Part shown: positions 57,358-64,000 of the stretch, one piece after another
How positions within the stretch are numbered: the first letter of the stretch is position 1
How the letters are laid out: each line of letters begins with the position of its first letter
Source of the DNA: Laccaria trichodermophora
Taxonomy: Eukaryota > Basidiomycota > Agaricomycetes > Agaricales > Hydnangiaceae
DNA: 64,000 nucleotides
Direction: 5' to 3'
Assembly (NCBI GenBank): GCA_018417955.1
Contig: JACTVC010000016.1
Coordinates: 682,001 to 746,000, forward strand
The notes under the pieces: model-generated
The model's database searches: none
Told to the model about the DNA's origin: nothing
What the model saw: only the letters and a program-made list of their open reading frames with translations
Made by a program: the position numbers and the translations under genes

Positions 57358-59639
57358 ATGATGGCTGACTACCAATACTACCGTTCAGTGATATCTCGCA
57401 TACGAAGACCCAGTGTGAGGATCACATACCGCGAGAGAAAGTCCGACGAGTTGAGCCTGGAGACATACATGTCTTACGGGCTTGGCTCTTCAGCCAACGG
57501 AAGGACGGTGTCGCAGCTGCTTTGCAGTAATGACCGGGCCTCTGAAGGACGGTGCACAGATCCCGGTTTGATGGCTTGTTCACGAGTGAGTCGACTTTTC
57601 TTTTGAACGATCGAAGCCATTGGCTCATGCGAGAATGGATACTTCAGTGTGCCCTCGTAAAGGTGAATCTCAGACGTCAAGGACCGATTTCAAGTTGGCT
57701 GACTGGAGTGTATCGCAGTACTGCTCTGGGCGATGTCAACGTCAACATTGGCCCAAGCATCGCGCTGACTGCGAGCACCCGTTTGTTGACCCAAAGTGGC
57801 AACCGAATTGGGTTGTCGAAGGAAGAGCTCCCTTATTCTACCGTCCGAAAAGTCGGACGGTGTCGCCAGCTCAAGAAATACATCGTCTCTGGGGACGTTT
57901 TCCAGCGTATGACTGCATACAGATGGGCCGCAACGAGGGTTTGGCCTGCAAGGATTATAATTTCAAGATTTGTCTCGCTGGTAAAGTCGTCCTCTACTCC
58001 AGGTGGAAAAGTTTCCTTCTACTAACGAGCATCCAGCTACAAGCGACATTCGCAACCTCGTCAAGACCATCAACTCCTTACCGAAACACTACCAAGGGAA
58101 ATGTGACATCCTTATCAACCACACCGACTCGATCGTCGTCACGCGCAACCTCCTCATCCTATACGTCCTCCTCAGTCCTGGACCCTCAATCGAAGAAGCA
58201 GCGGAACTCGCCACACATTTGATGTACTCCTCCAGACTCTCACCCGCGATGGCTGCCTACTTGAGACGGGCCGTTCAGGACATATACGGTGACGGTCCAA
58301 CAGACGGCGATATGTCCTTCCAGAGCTTTATGAAGACAAGGGGGAGGGGGAAGCTCTTTTCCGTGCAGCCGACTGCGGGAATCAAGCGTCCGATAGAGAT
58401 GCTGCTCTCGCGTTACGAGCTCCCCAAGGCGATGAGGAGGATGCGGGACGTCCTGTTCGATCCCTTCCGCGTCGATGATAGACATCAGATGCTTTCAGGA
58501 CTCAAACCCGTACACCGTATGGCTCTGAATCAGTTTTGGAAGACTGGCGTCTTGGCGCCGTTTTCCATGGATGTCAGTCCTTTCACAGAACCCAATCGGT
58601 ACGTGGATGGTTTCTGGTCAATGACCCGGTGTATTGATTTGGTTCCTAGACTCATGTTCTCCGCGAAAGGCGGATGGCTGGGCCAAGAAGACGATATCAA
58701 TCCCCTCCACGGCTGGGACGTATCAAGCGTTCAACGTAGTGGACTCAAGCACGGGCTGGACCCTTCCGGAGATATCATGGGATGTCTCTTTTTCCACGTC
58801 AAGCAGCAGCTCCGGGAGTTCACCTTGCGCGTGAAGGAGTTTCACATCAACATTCACCTCACACAGTACGATTCCCGCTTGTTATCTAAAGGTATCGCCG
58901 CGGGGGTCTTGCCGGCCTTTGACCGGGCCTCCTTTGATCGTGTGGATATTGGGGATATGGGTGATCACCTCGGGGTTAAAGAATGCTTGGCAAATTGGGC
59001 ACCATTGCTGAACATAGCGAATCGCTATTCTTGCCTCGTCATGCATTCGACTAAATGGTATCATGATCGACCGTATGTAACGGCGAGGGATAACCCGAGG
59101 GTATTGGACTTCTTGAAAGAACGGTGCCAAAGTCTGCCTTCTGTGGTATGTGCCTTGATTGGTTCCATAAAGAAATGGAGGAATTAAACAGCCCCGTTTG
59201 CTCAAGGACTCGCGCCTTAAACGGCTGCTAGCACAGGGGGCTCATTCTCCTTCTGTGTATCGCCTGATTGAATCACTAGATGCGTTCGTTGATCACGGAG
59301 AAGCCTTCCAGAAGTACCTTCTCACTCAGGAGCTGAATGAAGGGGAAGCGACTGTAGAGGACTTGGAGTTACGCCTCAGAACGCATAACCGGGTCCACCC
59401 CAAGGTAAGCCTACTTGGACTCCTTCACGTTTGTGTTAACTGACGGTGACCGCAGAGGTTTGGCGTGCCATTGGATGCGCCCGAACAGACGCTACCAAAC
59501 TTATCGAAGGACGAATTCTATAACCTCAGTATGTTTATCACTTTCTGATAGAGGATATAGGCCCTGATCGAAGAAATCTGTAGTCACGATTGGAGGTGCT
59601 GAGTTGCCGGTACGATTTGTAGAGTTCGAGCCTCTGTAA
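57358..59639 (+). CDS. MYND zinc-finger + DUF4470 protein 2
   Basis: Eight exons: 57358-57585, 57648-57662, 57719-57980, 58037-58598, 58650-59145, 59192-59404, 59456-59528 and 59584-59639; 1905 nt, 634 residues. Its architecture is identical to protein 1, including the 15-nt exon 2 (CALVK) inside the finger (ACSRCALVKYCSGRCQRQHW, KHRADC). DUF4470: SDIRNLVKTINSLPKHYQGK ... AAELATHLMYSSRLSP. The C-terminal block reads GWDVSSVQRSGLKHG, LFFHVKQQLREF and YRLIESLDAFVDHGEAF and ends RFVEFEPL. Protein identity to gene 1 is moderate (about 40% by eye), so the tandem duplication is old and both copies have been kept. It may start one codon later (57361). Confidence 0.88.
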
Positions 59640-59641
59640 GA

Positions 59642-60496
59642 GCGACCGCTCTTACACGTCATGGATGGATTTGCTTGGATATACATATATAGACAGACGA
59701 TCAGCGCAGGCAGCTGACTAGCGGTCCATTGATTGAGTTCGGACGTGAAATGGGACACTGTATTATTTCGTCCAGCGGTAGAGCAGATGCTACCGTGGTA
59801 GGCGATTGATAGCAAACGACGAGAAGCGCTGGCAGAAGTGTACTTTATGTTTAGTTCAAGTTTGACAAGATGTAAATATATGTAACTCACTTTGTATATC
59901 TCCTAGAGTCGTTACAGAAGAAATCTATGAGTCCATAGCTTGCGAACGGGGTGGTATTTGACAGCTCGTGTATTGTCGCCGATGGTAGAGCAACGGTAAA
60001 CTGTTATCGGGGTCGCTCGGCCAACTCTCGACACGTGTGACACGTGCAATGAAGAGCTTTGAAGACGGACAATCTTTCAACGGGGGCTTCATCATTTCCT
60101 CACTGCTCTCCCCCCTCAACAATTCCAGGTCGTGTAGGGGTATGGCCTTTGAAACCATACAAGATATCGCCCCCAACGAATCATCGATTATGGGCAGACC
60201 CTCCTCCGAAAGCGAATAAGGTATCGAGGAAAATGGTTCTGGGTACAAGTCCGGTCTTGAAAATTTGACAGAAATGGAGGCTTGCTCCGCAGAGAGCAAG
60301 TTCACAACCATGTGAGATGCTTGGTCTGGCTGAGCTGCGTCAAGCGAAGATGCCATTCGAGAAGGCATGCGTAGGGCAAATGCAATGAGGGGGTATGGGT
60401 CCATCGCTATGGACGTGAATGACGACAAGGTCGCGCCATGGAAAGTGTGCGGGGTGCTGGAGGAGTCGGATTGCATGAAGGACGTGACGACGGCGA
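59642..60496. repeat. Segmental duplicate of 63211-64000
   Basis: Direct repeat: GACGATCAGCGCAGGCAGCTG, GACGTGAAATGGGACACTGT and GAGAAGCGCTGGCAGAAGTG precede the flavin-reductase gene in both copies. The left copy holds the intact gene. Confidence 0.8.
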
Positions 60497-60623
60497 CGGG
60501 CTGCGCAGTTTCGCGTAGGAGGGCTCGTAGTTTGTCTTTCACTCTTGTTGAGGCGATGTGGTGGCTTCGGGCTACATTTTTGAGGGATTTCGAAGCTGTC
60601 CTGGTCCTAATGAGTCCGAACAT
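59925..60623 (-). CDS. Flavin-reductase-like (FMN-binding) domain protein
   Basis: Single-exon minus-strand gene. I take ATG at 60621-60623 as the start (MFGLIRTRTASKSLK), giving 232 residues; the frame extends 21 codons further upstream. The start is basic and may be a mitochondrial targeting peptide. The flavin_reduct domain runs from about residue 28: LRALLRETAQPVAVVTSFM, HTFHGATLSSFTSIAMDPYP, LIAFALRMPSRMASSL, SHMVVNLLSAEQASISVKFS, GLPIIDDSLGAISCMV and SKLFIARVTRV. This split-barrel domain binds FMN and reduces it with NAD(P)H, or acts as the reductase partner of monooxygenases. The motif order is complete. No intron or frame break is seen. Confidence 0.8.
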   Translation of the reverse strand: MFGLIRTRTASKSLKNVARSHHIASTRVKDKLRALLRETAQPVAVVTSFMQSDSSSTPHTFHGATLSSFTSIAMDPYPLIAFALRMPSRMASSLDAAQPDQASHMVVNLLSAEQASISVKFSRPDLYPEPFSSIPYSLSEEGLPIIDDSLGAISCMVSKAIPLHDLELLRGESSEEMMKPPLKDCPSSKLFIARVTRVESWPSDPDNSLPLLYHRRQYTSCQIPPRSQAMDS

Positions 60624-61129
60624 AAGGCCAGGCTTGGAGCTTTCAAAACTTGAAGTTTCTAGTCCTCTTCGCCTAACGACTTTCAAGCCAGAGAGAGACG
60701 ATTTGAAGTGTTATGGTCCCAAATTGAGAGAGCAGACTTTTGGTCCAATGGTTGAGCGGAAGTTGCCGAATTCCAGACAGGCTTTCGCTACGACATCGCG
60801 GTTTTCAGGCAACCTTCAGGCCGCAAAAAACTTGACCCAGGCTCTCACCTTTCGGAATTCACTGCAACGGGCGCATATCTGGCGTCTTATGGCATTCCTG
60901 TCAAGCTCAGATTCTACGTAATGGAACGCGAACGATACTTATTACTTATCTCGTTCTTCTTGAGCGCACGAGTCCCCATCATTGCCTTTCTTTCAAAGTA
61001 TTTCCGCCTTGACCGTTTCTGGTGGCAGCTTAAACACCGTGACCGTTGGTAATAATCAAGCCGGCAATGTTGTTTTCGATCCTAGGTCCCCCTCCGGTTT
61101 TCAAATCCCCAGGTCATTTTCATATGAAG

Positions 61130-62640
61130 ATCCAATGTCACTGTAGGTCAATTCTGCATCGTCTCAAAGATATGTCACTAACCTTTCTTGCATCATCTTA
61201 GGTTGATCTTGGGTGAAGTGACTCAAGATATCCATCTGATCGCCTAATTCCCTTCTTGCAACTGTGGAAATACTGGCAAGCAACCTCATCGTTCGACATC
61301 TGTGTTCCTTTGGTGAACTACCGGCGTCATCGGGCCGTCCTCTCATCTGGAAGTCTTCCTGTACACAGAAAGCCACTGCAGGAAACGACGCAATCAACTT
61401 TTGTCGTCGACGCGCTCAGTTTTTTTTTCATCGATAGGTTAACTTCCCGCATGAAACAAGCTACAAATGACGCAATTGACCTTCCCAGGCGCCATTACTC
61501 CTCCAGTCCTTCAGGCAGTTGCATTATCGTCCTCGCAGTCGATCCGGAACTCCGGTCGTTTATATGCCTTGATAACGTTATTCGTCAATTAGGCTTTTCA
61601 TGACGTCGTTGATCAATCTCCTCTCATGTCGTTGCATGGTACGCACGAGAGTGGCACGGATTTTTCCCGTAGCTGAGAAGGTCGATTCCGTCTGCTTCGC
61701 ACACTCTGAAAAGATACTATCATGGGATTGCTGCGTTCAAATTTTCGGTGCAGCTGGTCCTTATCTGTTTCAATCAGCACCAGTCACCAGACATCCCCTC
61801 CTAACACACCACATTCTGGGGTCGCGACGTCCACATGTCTGCCAAAATAACGCACTCTAATTTTGAATCCGAATGCATAAAATCCTCTGTGACAAGCCAT
61901 TCATCAGAAGACCCCCAATCTGAACCAGTGTCGTTGCAATGCCTGTCTCCGTTGGTGCAACGATTCTTATGTTCAACACATCTCTGATGCTCTTTGGCAG
62001 GTGTTTAAGAAAGCATCGGCGAACGTTTCTACTTATCAACATATAAAAAATGGCCTCCACCTCCGCGATATATTTGGCAACGAAGATGGTGGACCCCCTT
62101 TCACTTTCGGCATTGCGACAATCACCAAGCATGACAGTGGAGAAACAGCTCACAAATTACCATATAATTTATATATCATTGTCACAGAGGGTGCGTGTTG
62201 CTGCATTCAAGGGAAAAGTTGGACTGACAATAGCCGTAGGCGAGATATCCATGGCAGATGATGCCAAACCTGGAGACATCTCAGTCTTGAAGCCTGGCGA
62301 CGTTGCCCGCGTCGATAAAGGTACAATTCTCACCTGTTTCTCCCCGACTTCGGGAAAAGGCACGTTGGGATTTATTGCTGCATACCCTTGGTGTTCAGGC
62401 TAATGTTTCAACTGGACAGCCTATTACGTTGGCCAACATGAATTTGGGAGTGACCAGAAGGAACATCTTGTTTGAACGGCCCTGCACACGTTTTCTCTTT
62501 CTGTGTTGTTGTGCTATTCTCTAGCCATGAACGTAATGTGCGCCTGAAATATCATTTTTATCGTTGTCCTATCGCCATGAAGCTTGGTTGTGAGTTAGCT
62601 ACAGCAATTGAATGCACGATGACACAACCATCACATGGAA
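61130..62640 (+). repeat. Inverted duplicate of 37870-39560
   Basis: Carries the same repeat landmarks in reverse (CAGTTGCATTATCG, GACGCGCTCAGTTTTTTTT), then the GCATGGTACGCACGAGAGTGG block, then the cupin gene. Divergence by eye is 10-20%. Confidence 0.7.
61940..62403 (+). CDS. EutQ-like cupin protein
   Basis: Two readable exons, about 61940-62190 and 62240-62403, joined across a 49-nt intron (GTGCGT...CCGTAG) that completes the codon of TEGEIS. Conserved stretch: ISDALWQVFKKASANVSTYQ, then NEDGGPPFTFGIATITKHDS and YNLYIIVTEGEISMADDAKP, then GDISVLKPGDVARVDKGTIL. The pattern fits fungal cupins annotated as ethanolamine-utilisation EutQ-like: a small single-domain beta-barrel with a glycine-rich turn. 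No start codon is certain: MPVSVGATILMF near 61939 is in another frame, so an upstream exon may exist. This copy is open to its stop, in contrast to the broken copy at 38063-38530. The cellular role is unknown. Confidence 0.6.
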
Positions 62641-62717
62641 CACCGTCGAATAAGGGCCACGATATGATATACCTGACAGTTTGATAAGCGTATTGACATT
62701 ATAACCTCTTATAACCT

Positions 62718-63080
62718 TCAATACTTATTTTGAGAGGTTTGATTAATTCTTGAACGTTTGAACCCCAGCTCATCTTCTTCAAGTATCGGTCCGTAGGGGG
62801 CAGCAACACTGATGACCGAGACGACGCGCCACTCAGATCCACGCGATTGTGATTGAACATGGCAACCCCATGAAAATATATCCCAGGGACTGAATCTGGG
62901 CTGAGGTTCGGATATGAGTAATACGACTCTTTCGAAGTCTCGTACAGGGTGGATGAATAACAAAGTGCTTCCTCCTAATCCGAAGTAGATGACGTCATTG
63001 TAGCTATCGTTGAAACGAGCGTCTACCCACTTGAGTCTTCGAAAGACTATGGATCCATCCACCCCCAGGAGATAGATCAC
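62718..63080 (-). CDS. C-terminal exon of an unknown gene
   Basis: 120-codon open frame with balanced composition (SIVFRRLKWVDARFNDSYN, DVIYFGLGGSTLLFIHPV, SWGCHVQSQSRGSEWRVV). It looks like folded protein and not like transposon sequence. A TTGAATCTGGCCAG acceptor precedes ATG-containing sequence at about 63080, so it may be the last exon of a longer gene whose upstream exons (63090-63190) I could not link in frame. Family not recognised. Confidence 0.35.
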   Translation of the reverse strand: MIYLLGVDGSIVFRRLKWVDARFNDSYNDVIYFGLGGSTLLFIHPVRDFERVVLLISEPQPRFSPWDIFSWGCHVQSQSRGSEWRVVSVISVAAPYGPILEEDELGFKRSRINQTSQNKY

Positions 63081-63210
63081 TGGCCAGATTCAAAACAGTT
63101 ATTTTTCCCTGGGCTTTTGCGTTGTACTTCCTGATATCACTCGCCGCAGTGAAGGAATCCGAGTCCACGGCCGTCGTCCCTCCCCACGTTAGCTTCGGAC
63201 ATGCAGCTTG

Positions 63211-64000
63211 GTCGAGCGGAAGCAGCTCAACCGCTCTTACATGTCATAGTTGGACGGATTTGCTTCAATATAGATAGACGATCAGCGCAGGCAGCTGACT
63301 AGCGGTCCATTGATTGTGTTCAGACGTGAAATGGGACACTGTAGTAAGTCGTCCAGCGGTAGAGCAGACTTACTGTGGTGGGCGATTCGACGAGAAGCGC
63401 TGGCAGAAGTGTACTTTATGTTTAGTTCAAATGTGACAAGATGTAAATATAACTCACCTTATGTATCTACTAGAAAGAAATATATGTGTTCATAGCCGGC
63501 GAACAAGGTGGTATTTGACAACTCGTGTATTGTCGTCGATGGTAGAGCTGTCATCGTGGTCGCTCGGCGAACTCTTGACACGTGCAATGAAGAGCTTTGA
63601 AGACGGACAATCTTCCAGCGGGGAATTCATCATTTCCTCTCTGCTCTAACAATTCCAAGTCGTGTAGGGGGATGGACTTTGAAACCAGTTTACAAGATAT
63701 TGCCCCCAACGAATCATGGATTATCGGCAGACCCTCCTCCGAAAGCGAATAAGGTATCGAAGAGAATGGTTCTGGGTACAAGTCCGGTCTTGAAAATTTG
63801 ACAGAAATGGAGGCTTGCTCCGCAGAAAGCAAGTTCACAACCATGTGGGATGCTTGGTCTGGCTGGGCTGCGTCAAGCGAAGATGCCATTCGAGAAGGCA
63901 TGCGCAGGGCAAATGCAATGAGGGGGTGTGGGTCCATTGCTATGGACGTGAATGACGACAAGGTCGCGCCATGAAAGGTGTGCGAGATACTGGAGTAGTC
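63211..64000. repeat. Right copy of flavin-reductase segmental duplication (runs off window)
   Basis: Direct repeat of 59642-60496, ending at the window edge. Confidence 0.8.
63551..64000 (-). pseudogene. Flavin-reductase-like protein, broken and truncated copy
   Basis: Nearly identical to 59925-60500 over HTFHGATLSSFTSIAMDPHP, SHMVVNLLSAEQASISVKFS and GLPIIHDSLGAISC. After HDLELL a small deletion (near 63650) shifts the frame, so the C-terminal strand (SKLFIARVTRV in the intact gene) is replaced by an unrelated sequence and the frame ends at 63551. The N-terminus lies beyond the window. Confidence 0.75.

Overview
The window reads as a piece of a filamentous basidiomycete genome, most likely Agaricomycetes. 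The genes are split by many short introns (about 45-60 nt, GT...AG). Several families are typical of mushroom-forming fungi: an F-box/LRR protein, an NB-ARC/TPR (NLR-like) protein, two MYND-finger + DUF4470 proteins, a Plavaka-type DNA transposon, a Ngaro-like tyrosine-recombinase element and a lineage-specific multi-pass membrane protein. There are no bacterial features such as operons, Shine-Dalgarno sites or CRISPR.

Layout. 1-3630 is the left copy of a large direct segmental duplication whose right copy lies at 28462-35755. The left copy holds an F-box pseudogene and the right copy holds the intact F-box gene. 3740-13060 carries three decayed copies of one unrecognised minus-strand gene family, a frameshifted gene of an Agaricomycete-type unknown family, and a Mutator-like MITE. 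13295-16646 is a complete split-direct-repeat tyrosine-recombinase element with gag-like and YR genes but no reverse transcriptase. 16770-17760 holds back-to-back relics of cystathionine gamma-lyase and a HAD phosphatase. 19276-21364 is an intact NLR-like gene with a small divergent gene upstream. 21.4-33.9 kb is AT-rich transposon territory: four hAT-type elements with exact 8-bp target duplications, nested solo LTRs, a CACTA-like MITE and, inside one hAT, a second element carrying a long palindrome and a five-unit exon/intron array that looks LRR-derived.

33.9-37.3 kb has the F-box gene and a pirin gene. 38.0-40.6 kb holds a broken EutQ-like cupin copy and a dispersed repeat. 40647-46862 is a full Plavaka-like transposon with a divergent gene pair. 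47.5-50.4 kb is a multi-pass membrane protein, and 51.8-53.3 kb a single-pass disordered membrane protein followed by a degenerate minisatellite. 54.6-59.6 kb is a tandem pair of MYND-DUF4470 genes with the same eight-exon structure. 59.9-64.0 kb has a flavin-reductase-domain gene, an open EutQ-like cupin copy (inverted relative to the broken one) and a truncated second flavin-reductase copy at the window edge.

The host genes do not form an obvious pathway. The window is best read as a duplication-prone, transposon-rich accessory region in which paralogue pairs (F-box, MYND, cupin, flavin reductase) are kept intact in one copy and broken in the other. The exception is the MYND pair, where both are intact. 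Exon boundaries were read by eye from splice motifs and frame continuity; family assignments rest on recognised motifs, with no database search.
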